Shown piece by piece: positions 15,679-24,489 of a stretch of DNA of 64,000 nt. Position numbers and translations under genes: made by a program. The stretch is from assembly GCF_008035925.1 (NCBI RefSeq), contig NZ_CP036264.1, positions 9,580,122-9,644,121 on the forward strand, in the 5' to 3' direction. This stretch comes from Stieleria maiorica. Its GTDB lineage: Bacteria > Planctomycetota > Planctomycetia > Pirellulales > Pirellulaceae. Every line of letters begins with the position of its first letter. The stretch's first letter is position 1. The notes beneath the pieces were generated by a model that was given only the letters and a program-made list of their open reading frames with translations, was not told the DNA's origin and ran no database searches.

Positions 15679-17640
15679 TCACTGCGTTTCGGCTTCTTGG
15701 CGGGTCAGCACGCCATCGCCGTCGGCGTCCAGGTCGTCAAAAACCTTATGCAGCTTGCGTGGCGTTTGGGCCTTGGTCAGCTTGCCGTCTTTGTCGCGAT
15801 CGATGCGATCGAAGGTCGCGAGTCGGACGGCGCGCTCGACCGCCGCCCGACGTCGTTCGGCCGTCGTGGGGCCGGAATCGTCGCGGTCGCGGGGAACCGA
15901 CAAGTGGTAATAGCCGATCATCATTTCGTCCCAAGTCTGATCTCCCCACTTCACCGTCTTCGATGGATCGGGGTTGTTCAGGTTTGCGGCGCTGTTGTCA
16001 AACACTGCCCGGCACTCGATTCGATCACCGGCCTCCAACGGCAACGGCTGCTTGAGGACATAGGTGGTTTGCCAATTGAAGTCATAGTGCGGGATCGACA
16101 ACAAGACTTCGGAGGTGGACTTGATCGCATACTCGAACGACTTGCCGCGGACGTGCATGTGCGGACTCATGCTTAACAATTTCGCATCGGCAGGGAATTC
16201 GGGACTGACCGCTGCGACGGGATGATCCGCATCGCCCGGTGGAATGGCAAATCGTGTTTGGACAGCGCTGGTGGTCACGATCTCGTGCGTGACCGTCGCT
16301 TCATCGACCAGACAGATTCCAAGTTCGCTTTGATCGGTTGCCGCTGTTCCGATCGGTGTGTAGTGAACCTGAAAGATCAGCTCGCTGCCGGCGGGGATTC
16401 GTTTGGCATGCCCGGCCGGCCAGGGTTCGACGCGTGCCCCGGGAACGTAGCCGACCAAGAACCCGCGGGCGCCGTCCAACCCACGGCGTTGGCCTTTGGG
16501 TACCGCGAACGCCAGGATGTGATGGACGACGCTTCGGTTGCCCGGCTTCAGTTCGGCCGCTTCGACCCAGACGTCGTGATCCAACTTCGGATCGACCCGA
16601 AAGTATTGATAGCGCACGGCGCCCTCGGCGGGGACTTCGAACGGCTGGGAGCTGACGTTGAACACCAAGTCGGGCTGGCGCGGCAATTGCCAGCCCGCGA
16701 CCTTGGCCGGCGGCACCGGCAGGTTGCTCAAGTCGCCGGCCGGCGCACCGGCCTGGGCCCAGTCATAGAGCAACTGCTTCTCCTCGTCGCTCAGACGTCG
16801 GGCATTGGCAAATTTGCCGTGTTCGGGATCGGCGTGCCAGGGCGGCATGCGTTGGTCGCGGACGACTTCGGCGATCATGTCGGCCCAACCGGCGACCTCT
16901 TCGTACTCGGTCAATGCAAACGGGGCGATCTCGCCCTCGCGATGACACTCGACACAGTGGCGGTTGAGGATCGCTGCGATTTGCCCGCCGTAGGTTACCG
17001 CCGCATCGGTCTGGACGTCTTTCTTGCGACCGATGATGCAGCCCACCGCCTCGGTCCGGGGAACAGAAACCTCTGTGCCGGCCAGCAACTCGTCGATCGC
17101 TTCACGCAGGTCGTTGCGACGTGGATTGTCGCGGACATATCCGATTCCATACTGATCATCGACACGGCCCCGATAGCGCAGTCGACGCTGGTCGTCAAAC
17201 ACAAACACTTCGGGCGTACGCGTCGCACCGAGGTCGTCAGCCAGTCGACCACCGGCGTCTTTGACGATCGGGAAGGTCAGGCTTTGTCGCTGCGCAAACG
17301 CGCTGATGTCCAACAGCGAATCGTGTCGGTTGCTCATCACACCGATCACACGGACACCCTTGTCGGCGAGCGTTTTGTGCATCGATTGCAACCGGACGGC
17401 GTAGAGCTTTGCCAGCGGACATTCGGTTCCCAGAAACGCCACGACCAAATGGGAATCCTGCTGGAAATCCTCAAGCTGCCAGCGCCGGCCGCGATGGCCA
17501 TCCAGATCGATGCGGGTCAAACGCTTGCCCAGTGCGGGCGAGGCGACGGGTTCATCGGCCGGTGAAGGCTGGACCAATGACCCGAGCAACAAAGCGAAAC
17601 AGGCCGCGGATAATGGGATTCGTTTTTGGAGCTTCATCAT
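15679..17640 (-). CDS. Exported redoxin / haem c / PHM-like copper fusion with EF-hands
   Basis: This is a 653-residue protein with a signal peptide (about 1-28). A redoxin domain follows (about 38-190) with one Cys74 in GTECPLAK. A single haem site HCVECH (Cys229, Cys232, His233) sits in a short planctomycete-type cytochrome segment. A domain like the copper type II ascorbate-dependent monooxygenases (PHM/DBM) spans about 325-585, with the His373-His374 pair in VVHHILAF, His426 in VHYTPIG, and the HMH motif at 494-496. Two EF-hand loops close the C-terminus (DRDKDGKLT and DADGDGVLT). Only the pattern of copper ligands is seen; activity is inferred. A paralogue without EF-hands is at 50258. 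It is divergent from the ketosamine kinase across a family B repeat. Confidence 0.85.
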   Translation of the reverse strand: MMKLQKRIPLSAACFALLLGSLVQPSPADEPVASPALGKRLTRIDLDGHRGRRWQLEDFQQDSHLVVAFLGTECPLAKLYAVRLQSMHKTLADKGVRVIGVMSNRHDSLLDISAFAQRQSLTFPIVKDAGGRLADDLGATRTPEVFVFDDQRRLRYRGRVDDQYGIGYVRDNPRRNDLREAIDELLAGTEVSVPRTEAVGCIIGRKKDVQTDAAVTYGGQIAAILNRHCVECHREGEIAPFALTEYEEVAGWADMIAEVVRDQRMPPWHADPEHGKFANARRLSDEEKQLLYDWAQAGAPAGDLSNLPVPPAKVAGWQLPRQPDLVFNVSSQPFEVPAEGAVRYQYFRVDPKLDHDVWVEAAELKPGNRSVVHHILAFAVPKGQRRGLDGARGFLVGYVPGARVEPWPAGHAKRIPAGSELIFQVHYTPIGTAATDQSELGICLVDEATVTHEIVTTSAVQTRFAIPPGDADHPVAAVSPEFPADAKLLSMSPHMHVRGKSFEYAIKSTSEVLLSIPHYDFNWQTTYVLKQPLPLEAGDRIECRAVFDNSAANLNNPDPSKTVKWGDQTWDEMMIGYYHLSVPRDRDDSGPTTAERRRAAVERAVRLATFDRIDRDKDGKLTKAQTPRKLHKVFDDLDADGDGVLTRQEAETQ

Positions 17641-17695
17641 GATTGTTGGGGAAACAATTCGGATCTAGCGAACGGACGTCAATCGTGGAACAAAC

Positions 17696-17779
17696 GTAGC
17701 TACCTTCGTCAGAAGGTGGATTCCCGGTGTCATCGTCTTCCTCGCAGGGCTTTTTCCACGCTCTGGCGAGCGTAGCTAC
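17696..17779. repeat. Family B palindrome, full form
   Basis: GTAGCTAC opens the element at 17696-17703 and closes it at 17772-17779. The arms GTAGCTACCTTCGTCAGAAG and CTCTGGCGAGCGTAGCTAC are imperfect inverted copies around a longer loop. Unlike the other copies it lies between divergent genes, 56 bp upstream of the redoxin/haem gene start. Confidence 0.85.
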
Positions 17780-17862
17780 ATTGAGCCGGTATCGTCTCTG
17801 TAGAATACCCACGCCGACACCGCCAGGTTTCATTCTTGTGCTGAAAATTATCGCTTCGCATC

Positions 17863-18789
17863 ATGCTTGCAGACACCCTGTCTGAATTACTCGACACGCC
17901 ACTGGACGTCGTCGACCAGCGTCCACTCGGCGGAGGTTGCATCAGCGAAGCCTCCGTCGTGACGGTTCGCTGGGATAACCCGCAATCTTGGCAACTCTCC
18001 GGAAATCTCCCCGCGGCCGAGCCACAAACTCAGCTGCTGATCAAACGCAATTCGGCGGACATGGTTTCGAATTTTCGCTGCGAAGCCCGCGGATTGCAGG
18101 CATTGGCCGACGTAAACGCGATCCGCGTCCCCAGGGTTTTCGCCACCGATGTCGTGGAGGGACAGGCGTATTTGGCGATGGAATTCATTCCCAACGCCGC
18201 CCCACGATCATCGTCCCAGGCGTTCAGCGAATTCGGGCGACAGCTGGCCCGGCTGCACCGCGCGAGCATCGGCGATTCCGTGGGTTGGCCCGAGGACAAT
18301 TACCTCGGGTCGGCCGAGCAACCCAATGGGGCCTGCGGTTCGTGGGCGGAGTTCTTCGCCACGCGACGCATCGGGTTCCAGATCCGTTGGGCCACCGACC
18401 AGGGGCTGGCCGATGCGACGTTGAAGTCCGATTGCCAGCGGATCATCGACCGGATGGAGGACCTGCTGTCAGGGCGGGAGGAGACGTTGTCGCTGTTGCA
18501 CGGGGACCTGTGGAGCGGCAACTATTTGTTCGACACCGCGGGTCAACCCGCGTTGATCGACCCGGCGGTGTATCGGGGATGTCGCGAGGCCGAGTGGGGC
18601 ATGATCAAGTGGTTTGGCAGTTGCCCTGACGAATTCGAACAGGCTTACGTCAGCGAGTGGCCGATGGCGGACGGCTGGCGACGGCGGGTCGCCGTCTACA
18701 TGCTGTACCACCAGCTGAACCATTTAAATCTATTTGGCTCGTCGTATGCGAGTACGTGCCGCCGGACGGCCGAGGCGGTGTTGAAGTAG
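17863..18789 (+). CDS. Fructosamine/ketosamine-3-kinase family protein
   Basis: This 308-residue cytoplasmic kinase-fold protein has a glycine-rich PLGGGCISEA loop (21-30), Lys61 in LLIKRN as the ATP-binding lysine, and EFIPN in the hinge. The catalytic HGDLWSGN has His213, Asp215 and Asn220, and LIDPAVYRG supplies the metal-binding Asp233. This motif set is specific to the fructosamine kinase family, including NYLG and the WSGN variant. Such enzymes phosphorylate sugar adducts on protein amino groups so that they fall off, a protein deglycation repair. In the family DPAVYYGHRE is usual; here it reads DPAVYRGCREAEW, so the loop varies. The gene is monocistronic and convergent with aroB. Confidence 0.9.
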   Translation: MLADTLSELLDTPLDVVDQRPLGGGCISEASVVTVRWDNPQSWQLSGNLPAAEPQTQLLIKRNSADMVSNFRCEARGLQALADVNAIRVPRVFATDVVEGQAYLAMEFIPNAAPRSSSQAFSEFGRQLARLHRASIGDSVGWPEDNYLGSAEQPNGACGSWAEFFATRRIGFQIRWATDQGLADATLKSDCQRIIDRMEDLLSGREETLSLLHGDLWSGNYLFDTAGQPALIDPAVYRGCREAEWGMIKWFGSCPDEFEQAYVSEWPMADGWRRRVAVYMLYHQLNHLNLFGSSYASTCRRTAEAVLK

Positions 18790-19221
18790 GAGAAGGCTTT
18801 CATGAGGACGAATCGACTCTCCCCTCGCTACGCTCGACCCCATAGGCGCCAAGTTAAGGCGGGGAACGATCGAACACGCGACGTCACCCTCCCTTCCAGT
18901 GCGTTGGTGTCTACACAAATCGGTCCGCAGTTTAGAGCGTGGCTTCCCTCTCCCTAAAACAGATCGCGTAAACAGAAATTGAAATTGATCGCGGAAGGAT
19001 GATGACTGCGATCTGTTTTGGGGAGAGGGGTTGGGGGTGAGGGGCCGTACACCCAACCAGTTTCCGCGGTGCTGGCCCCCTCATCCCCAGCCCTTCTCCC
19101 CCGCAAAGCCGGGGGAGAAGGGAGCCATTGTGCGTTGTGCTGACATCAATGCTTCCAACTTGGGTTTCGTCATTCTTCGGCCCCCATGCCCTCCAAAATC
19201 TTCCTACCCCAATCGCCACCT
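18790..19221. terminator. 432-bp gap with two nested hairpins between convergent genes
   Basis: No gene is seen. AAAACAGATCGC (18957-18968) and GCGATCTGTTTT (19008-19019) form a perfect 12-bp inverted repeat. Directly next, the G-rich strand at 19020-19046 pairs with the C-rich strand around 19078-19103. A shorter perfect stem joins CCCTTCTCCCCC (19091-19102) to GGGGGAGAAGGG (19111-19122) over an 8-base loop. These are competing structures between the kinase (+) and aroB (-) and probably act in transcript ends. Confidence 0.65.
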
Positions 19222-20337
19222 CTAACAATGCGCCCGGATTGCCGTTTCGACTTCGGCGGGATCGACGTCGCCGACCAATTCCACGTGCCCGATCTTGGTC
19301 GGCAAAATGAAACGCAATTTTCCGTGGGCGACTTTCTTGTCGCGCATCATCACCGGCAGCATGGCGGCGACGTCGGCTTCGGGGAACGTGATCGGCAGCC
19401 GGCAAGCCTGCAGCACCTCGGTTTGACGCTCCAGCACCCCCGCATCGCAGCGGCCCAACCGGATCGCCAGCGAGGCGGCCATTTGCATGCCGATCGAAAC
19501 GGCTTCGCCGTGCAGCAGGGTTCCATACCCGGCTGTCGCTTCGATGGCGTGGGCGAAGGTGTGTCCATAATTCAGGATCGCACGACGGCCGCTGGTTTCA
19601 CGTTCGTCTTCGCCGACGACGCGAGCCTTGGCCAAACAGCTCTGCCGGATCGCATACCGCAACACCTCGGGATCACGTTCGACGAGCGCCTTCGCGTTGG
19701 ATTCCAAGTAGTCAAAGAAGACGGCATCGTCGATCACGCCGTACTTGACGACTTCGGCCAGTCCGCTCAAGTAGCTGCGGTCTGGCAGGGTCTTCATCGC
19801 CAGCGTATCGATCCAAACCAGTTCGGGTTGCCAGAACGCACCGACCATGTTCTTGGCCCCGGACAGGTTGATGCCCGTCTTTCCGCCGACGCTGCTGTCG
19901 ACCATCGCCAGCAACGTCGTCGGGACTTGGACGAAGCGGATTCCACGGGCGAACGATGCGGCGACAAATCCGGCCAGGTCGCCGATCACCCCGCCGCCGA
20001 CGGCAACGACGACGCTGCGTCGATCCGCCCCCCGGTCGAGCATCCAATCCAACAGCTGGCCGAACTGGGCGATCGACTTGCTGGGCTCGCCCGAGGGCAC
20101 CGCCGCGGCGTCGACCCGGGTGGATTCAACGCGGATTTGCGCGGCCAACGCCTCGGCCCAAGGTTCGACGGCGGCATCGTAGATCAGCAGCACGTGACTG
20201 ACATCGCCCAGCGATCTGGCAAACGCAGCGGCAAATCGCCCGGTTGCCCCTGTGGCAATATGAATTGGATAACTACGATCACCCAAGTCGACTGAAACGG
20301 TGCTTTCACCGGGATCGCTGGCAAGCTCTGAATTCAT
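19222..20337 (-). CDS. aroB: 3-dehydroquinate synthase
   Basis: AroB converts DAHP to 3-dehydroquinate, the second step of the shikimate pathway, using NAD and a divalent metal in the cytoplasm. The 371-residue length is usual for the family. Visible motifs are the NAD-binding SGEPSKS, GGGVIGDLAGFVAA and the long signature around VPTTLLAMVDSSVGGKTGIN. Also present are GLAEVVKYG, DERETSGRR and the metal-ligand block NYGHTFAHAIE, with HGEAVSIGM completing the site. The ATG at 20337 is chosen; the frame stays open upstream to 20565, but that extension is Arg-rich and covers the divergent gene's leader. No other shikimate genes are near. It shares a 74-bp divergent promoter region with the anchored protein at 20412. 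Confidence 0.96.
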   Translation of the reverse strand: MNSELASDPGESTVSVDLGDRSYPIHIATGATGRFAAAFARSLGDVSHVLLIYDAAVEPWAEALAAQIRVESTRVDAAAVPSGEPSKSIAQFGQLLDWMLDRGADRRSVVVAVGGGVIGDLAGFVAASFARGIRFVQVPTTLLAMVDSSVGGKTGINLSGAKNMVGAFWQPELVWIDTLAMKTLPDRSYLSGLAEVVKYGVIDDAVFFDYLESNAKALVERDPEVLRYAIRQSCLAKARVVGEDERETSGRRAILNYGHTFAHAIEATAGYGTLLHGEAVSIGMQMAASLAIRLGRCDAGVLERQTEVLQACRLPITFPEADVAAMLPVMMRDKKVAHGKLRFILPTKIGHVELVGDVDPAEVETAIRAHC

Positions 20338-20411
20338 TGTGTCGTCATCTATACGGACTCGGTGATCGTTTCGAGATCGATCTCCCTTGTAATTTTTCGG
20401 CAGTTTAACCG

Positions 20412-21041
20412 ATGACCTCTCCGAACGACGACCAGACCGACCGGCACGCCGACAAATACAACGACCCCCGCGCCCAGATCTCGCGGCGGGGAATTCTGAT
20501 CGGTCTGGGCGTCGTGCTGTTCGGGATCGCCGGGGCCGCCCTGAGCATCTGGGCGCGGCGAACACGGTTGGAGCAGACCACCAAGTTTTGGGGGCCCGAA
20601 ACGATCCAGGCGTTCCAGTTGGCCGCGGAAATTCACTTGATCGTCCAGCCCGAACCGCTGAGCGAACCTTCGACCGAGCTGCTGAGCGAGGGGGCCGAAC
20701 CGGTTCGTTTGACCGGCATGCCGGGGCTGGGGCACCTGCGTCACCTGCTGCTCGATGACCGCAGTTACCTGTGGTCGTCGGTGAAGAACGAACCGATGCG
20801 ATCGCGTTTGGGGCAAACCAAGTGCATGATGCTGCGGTTCTCCGATCCCGAAGCCGAGCGGTTTCCCGACGCCGAAATCATCATCGATCTGGATCAGGGC
20901 TGGATCGGCAAACACGACGGTGACCGTCAGATTCGGCTGAACGAGCGGTTTCGAAACGCCGTGCCGGCATTCTTGACCCAGGTCGCCGACTACGAACCGC
21001 TGCGGGTGGAGATGCGGGAAACAAACCCGCCAGGGGAATAA
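20412..21041 (+). CDS. Hypothetical protein with one N-terminal membrane anchor
   Basis: I do not recognise this 209-residue protein. A polar N-terminus (1-25, with DDQTDRHADKYND) precedes an Arg-flanked hydrophobic segment at about 26-47 (GILIGLGVVLFGIAGAALSI) and then WARRTR. This could be a single membrane anchor or, since SRRGILIGLG follows an RR pair, a Tat-like signal; there is no clear cleavage site, so I favour an anchor. The rest is soluble, with an LRHLLLDDRSYLWSSV segment and an acidic FPDAEIIIDLDQGWIG stretch. It is divergent from aroB and 224 bp upstream of the toroid-repeat gene on the same strand. Confidence 0.75.
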   Translation: MTSPNDDQTDRHADKYNDPRAQISRRGILIGLGVVLFGIAGAALSIWARRTRLEQTTKFWGPETIQAFQLAAEIHLIVQPEPLSEPSTELLSEGAEPVRLTGMPGLGHLRHLLLDDRSYLWSSVKNEPMRSRLGQTKCMMLRFSDPEAERFPDAEIIIDLDQGWIGKHDGDRQIRLNERFRNAVPAFLTQVADYEPLRVEMRETNPPGE

Positions 21042-21265
21042 GCCCCCCCAAAACGCGAAGGCAATTTCAATCGATTCAGCTGGCACGATCCGCGCGGTGG
21101 GTACAAAACTGCAGCGATTGCGTTTGCAGAATGTGGATTTCAGCTGTGCTGGTTTATCCCTCATTCGCTTATACTTAAGGGGCAAGCAGTCGACAATTTC
21201 GGTCACTGTCGTCCCGTTTTCTACGTGACCCCCTCTTCTTCCGCACGACTCCAGGAATCGCTTTC

Positions 21266-22918
21266 GTGAGCACAGCAGCCAATTCCGATAAGGCACTGGG
21301 CCCCGATGAGGCACTGGACGGCGCCGAATCGCAAGTCCCGATGAACGACGACCTGGAGACGAATGAAATTGGCGTTACCGAAACGGTCGCTGCGGAGCAG
21401 GGCGAAGGCGACGACGACGAGCCGGTCGGCACAGGTCACCGGTTTCTGGTCTTCCAAGCGATGCCGGCGTGGTTGGTCAGCACGCTCGTGCACGCGCTGA
21501 TCCTGCTGATCCTGGGATTGGTCTCGATCGCCGATCCGATTCAGATCGTCAACGTGTTGACGGCATCCAGCTCGGGTGACGACGGCCCGGAAATCGAAGA
21601 ACTCTCGATCGAGGAATTCGACCCCGGCGAAATCGAAGAGGCCGAGGAGATGACCGAGGAAGTGGAGATCACCGACCCGGTCGAAATGGTCGAACCGGTG
21701 GCGATGGAGGTGCCCACACTGGACATCGCTGCGGTCCCGTTGGACATGAGCGATTTCGCGGCCGACATGGCCCCCGCCGCGACGACGCTGCAGTCGATGG
21801 CTTCGATGAGCATGAAGCCGATGGGCAGCCGAAGCTCGGAAATGAAGGAGAAACTGCTGCGAAAATACGGCGGAACCGACAGCAGTGAAGCGGCGGTCAC
21901 CGAAGCGCTGAAGTGGTTTTCACGCCATCAAATCCGCAGCGGACCGACCGCCGGGGCGTGGACGTTCCAACACGAATTGGTCTGTCGCGGTGCCTGTGGA
22001 AACGGCTGCACCCAGCCGAACCGAGCCAAACAACTCAATGCCGCCACCTCGCTGGCCCTGCTGCCGTTCATGGGAGCCGGCCAGACGCACCTGAAAGGTG
22101 AATTCAAAGACGTCGTGATGGGCGGCTTGCGATTCCTGGTTCAGAACGGAAAACCCGGAAAAGAACAGGGATTGCCCTACATCGATTACACCGGCGGCGG
22201 CAACATGTACGACCACGGGCTGGCCGCGATCACACTGTGCGAAGCGTACGCGATGACAGGTGATCCGGACCTGGCCGGCCCGGCCCAAGCCGCACTCAAC
22301 TACATCGCCCTGGCGCAGTGCCGTGACGGCGGCTGGCGGTACCAGAAACAAGACTCCAGCGGCGGCGACACGTCGGTCGTCGGCTGGCAGGTGATGGCGC
22401 TCAAAAGTGGGCACATGGGACACCTGATGATCCCGCCCAACGTCATCCAAGGCTCCACACTGTTCCTGGACCGCGTCTCCAGCGACGGCGGTTCGATCTA
22501 CGGCTACAACAAACCGTCCACCACGCCCCGACCGGCGACCACCGCCGTCGGCCTGCTGTGCCGGATGTACACCGGCTGGGACAAAAACCACCCCGGAATC
22601 CAAAAGGGCGTCGGGCACCTCGCCAAAATCGGCGTCAAAAAGCCCGACTTGTACTACAACTACTATGCCGCCCAGGTGCTCCGCCACCACGGCGGAAAGG
22701 AGTGGGACAAGTTCAACGCCGAATTGCGGGATTGGCTGGTCGAAACCCAGGATCAATCCAAAGGTGCCAAGGGCAGCTGGTATTTTAATGGTGCCCCCCA
22801 CATGAGCGAAGCCGGGCGGCTGTGCCTGACCTCCTTCGCCACCATGATCCTGGAAGTCTACTACCGGCACATGCCGCTGTACGCCGAAGCCGCTGCGGAA
22901 GAAGAATTCCCGCTGTAG
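21266..22918 (+). CDS. Membrane-anchored prenyltransferase/squalene-oxidase-repeat protein
   Basis: A 550-residue protein starting at GTG 21266. After an acidic N-terminus, a hydrophobic segment at about 66-92 (WLVSTLVHALILLILGLVSI) anchors it. Next comes an extreme Glu-rich stretch (about 108-150, IEELSIEEFDPGEIEEAEEM), a Met/Ser-rich linker, then an alpha/alpha-toroid domain from about 205 to 535. This domain shows repeated blocks such as AQCRDGGWRYQKQDSSGGD and TTAVGLLCRMYTGW typical of the prenyltransferase/squalene cyclase repeat fold. Planctomycete genomes hold many such anchored toroid proteins of unknown function. I see no DxDD cyclase motif, so catalysis as a terpene cyclase is unlikely. 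A binding or scaffold role at the membrane is possible. guaB follows after 86 bp. Confidence 0.82.
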   Translation: MSTAANSDKALGPDEALDGAESQVPMNDDLETNEIGVTETVAAEQGEGDDDEPVGTGHRFLVFQAMPAWLVSTLVHALILLILGLVSIADPIQIVNVLTASSSGDDGPEIEELSIEEFDPGEIEEAEEMTEEVEITDPVEMVEPVAMEVPTLDIAAVPLDMSDFAADMAPAATTLQSMASMSMKPMGSRSSEMKEKLLRKYGGTDSSEAAVTEALKWFSRHQIRSGPTAGAWTFQHELVCRGACGNGCTQPNRAKQLNAATSLALLPFMGAGQTHLKGEFKDVVMGGLRFLVQNGKPGKEQGLPYIDYTGGGNMYDHGLAAITLCEAYAMTGDPDLAGPAQAALNYIALAQCRDGGWRYQKQDSSGGDTSVVGWQVMALKSGHMGHLMIPPNVIQGSTLFLDRVSSDGGSIYGYNKPSTTPRPATTAVGLLCRMYTGWDKNHPGIQKGVGHLAKIGVKKPDLYYNYYAAQVLRHHGGKEWDKFNAELRDWLVETQDQSKGAKGSWYFNGAPHMSEAGRLCLTSFATMILEVYYRHMPLYAEAAAEEEFPL

Positions 22919-23004
22919 TTTGGCGACTTCCGTTCCCGATCCGTCTTCGTCATACTGCCAAGCTTTTCCCGTTTCGCAGCTTCGCTCGGTCAGGAATGTT
23001 CGGC

Positions 23005-24489
23005 ATGTTTGAAGACAAAATCAGCTACTCTGGAGTCACCTTCGATGACGTCCTGCTGGAACCCCGCTACAGCGAAGTCGTCCCCAGCGAAGTCGACGTC
23101 AGCAGCCAGTTGACCCAGCGAATCCGGCTGCAAATCCCGCTGCTGTCCTCTCCGATGGACACCGTCACCGAAGCCGAAATGGCGATCGGACTGGCCAAAG
23201 AAGGTGGTTTGGGCATCATCCACAAGAACCTGTCCACCGAGGCCCAGACTGAAGAGGTTTTGAAGGTCAAACGCTCGGCCAACGGGATCATCGTCGACCC
23301 GGTCACGCTGCAACCGGGCGAAAAAGTCAGCCGCGCCGCCGAGTTGATGGACCAGGCCAATGTGTCCGGGATCCCGATCGTGGACGAAAACCGCAAGTTG
23401 GCTGGCATCCTGACCCGCCGCGACCTGCGATTCCTAGAAGACCCAGACCTCCCCATTTCCGAGGTCATGACCTGTGAGAACCTGGTGACGGGGACGGGGA
23501 ATGTAACGCTTGAGGAAGCTGAGCGAATTTTAACGGCAAAAAGAGTCGAGAAACTTTTACTGATTGACGAAGATAGAAAACTAACGGGCCTGATTACGAT
23601 TCGCGACATCGACATGATGAAGCGATTCCCCCGTGCGTGCAAAGACCCGCAAGGCAGATTGCGGGTCGGAGCGGCGATCGGGGTGGGTGATCTGGAGCGT
23701 GCCGAGGAGCTGATCCGACAAGGCGTGGACTTGTTGGTCGTCGATTCGGCTCATGGCCACAGCAAGAATGTGGTCGAGACGGTCAAAGAGATTAAGGCAC
23801 AATCCGGCTGGGACATCGATGTGATCGCGGGAAACGTCGCGACCGCGGAAGGGGCCCAGGCGCTGATCGATGCCGGTGCGGACGCGATCAAGGTCGGAAT
23901 CGGCCCGGGGTCGATTTGCACCACGCGGGTGATCAGCGGCGTCGGCGTGCCCCAAGTCTCGGCGATCCTCCGCGCGACTTCGGTCGCCAAGCAGAAAAAC
24001 ATACCTGTCATTGCTGACGGCGGCGTTCGCTTCAGCGGTGACATTACCAAGGCAATCGTCGCCGGGGCCAACACCGTGATGATCGGCAGCTTGTTTGCCG
24101 GACTGAGCGAAAGCCCCGGGAAAGTCATCCTGTACCAAGGCCGAACGTTCAAAACGTACCGTGGGATGGGATCGATGGGGGCGATGGTCAAGGGCAGCAG
24201 CGATCGGTATCGCCAAAAGGGAGTCCAGGCTGGAAAACTGGTCCCCGAAGGCGTCGAAGGCCGTGTGCCCTACAAAGGTCCGCTCAGCGATTACGTCTAC
24301 CAATTGGTCGGCGGTTTGCGAGCGGGCATGGGATATTTAGGAACCAAGACGATCGACGAATTGAAACGCGATGGACGGTTCATCCGCGTTTCCGCAGCGA
24401 CGGTTAGGGAGAACCACCCGCATGACATTGCGATCACTCAAGAAGCGCCCAATTACAGCCCCGACGTCCACTCGTCGGACCAAAATTAG
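23005..24489 (+). CDS. guaB: IMP dehydrogenase
   Basis: GuaB oxidises IMP to XMP with NAD, the committed step to guanine nucleotides. The 494-residue protein has the split TIM barrel with paired CBS domains inserted at about 95-210 (GIPIVDENRKLAGILTRRD, then LLLIDEDRKLTGLITIRDI). The catalytic loop GPGSICTTR carries Cys305, and DGGVRFSGD, GMGSMGAM and the flap RVPYKGPL are all present. The ATG at 23005 is chosen because AGGA lies nine bases upstream; the ATG at 22996 directly abuts that AGGA. Codons in the second CBS domain (about 23497-23610) are strikingly AT-rich with AGA, TTA and CTA, unlike the rest of the gene. The final 68 bp are overlapped in another frame by the next gene. Confidence 0.97.
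   Translation: MFEDKISYSGVTFDDVLLEPRYSEVVPSEVDVSSQLTQRIRLQIPLLSSPMDTVTEAEMAIGLAKEGGLGIIHKNLSTEAQTEEVLKVKRSANGIIVDPVTLQPGEKVSRAAELMDQANVSGIPIVDENRKLAGILTRRDLRFLEDPDLPISEVMTCENLVTGTGNVTLEEAERILTAKRVEKLLLIDEDRKLTGLITIRDIDMMKRFPRACKDPQGRLRVGAAIGVGDLERAEELIRQGVDLLVVDSAHGHSKNVVETVKEIKAQSGWDIDVIAGNVATAEGAQALIDAGADAIKVGIGPGSICTTRVISGVGVPQVSAILRATSVAKQKNIPVIADGGVRFSGDITKAIVAGANTVMIGSLFAGLSESPGKVILYQGRTFKTYRGMGSMGAMVKGSSDRYRQKGVQAGKLVPEGVEGRVPYKGPLSDYVYQLVGGLRAGMGYLGTKTIDELKRDGRFIRVSAATVRENHPHDIAITQEAPNYSPDVHSSDQN

Noticed and set aside
22822..23004. N-terminal extension of guaB
   Set aside because: IMPDH begins at the MFEDKISYSG region; the extension overlaps the preceding gene in another frame.
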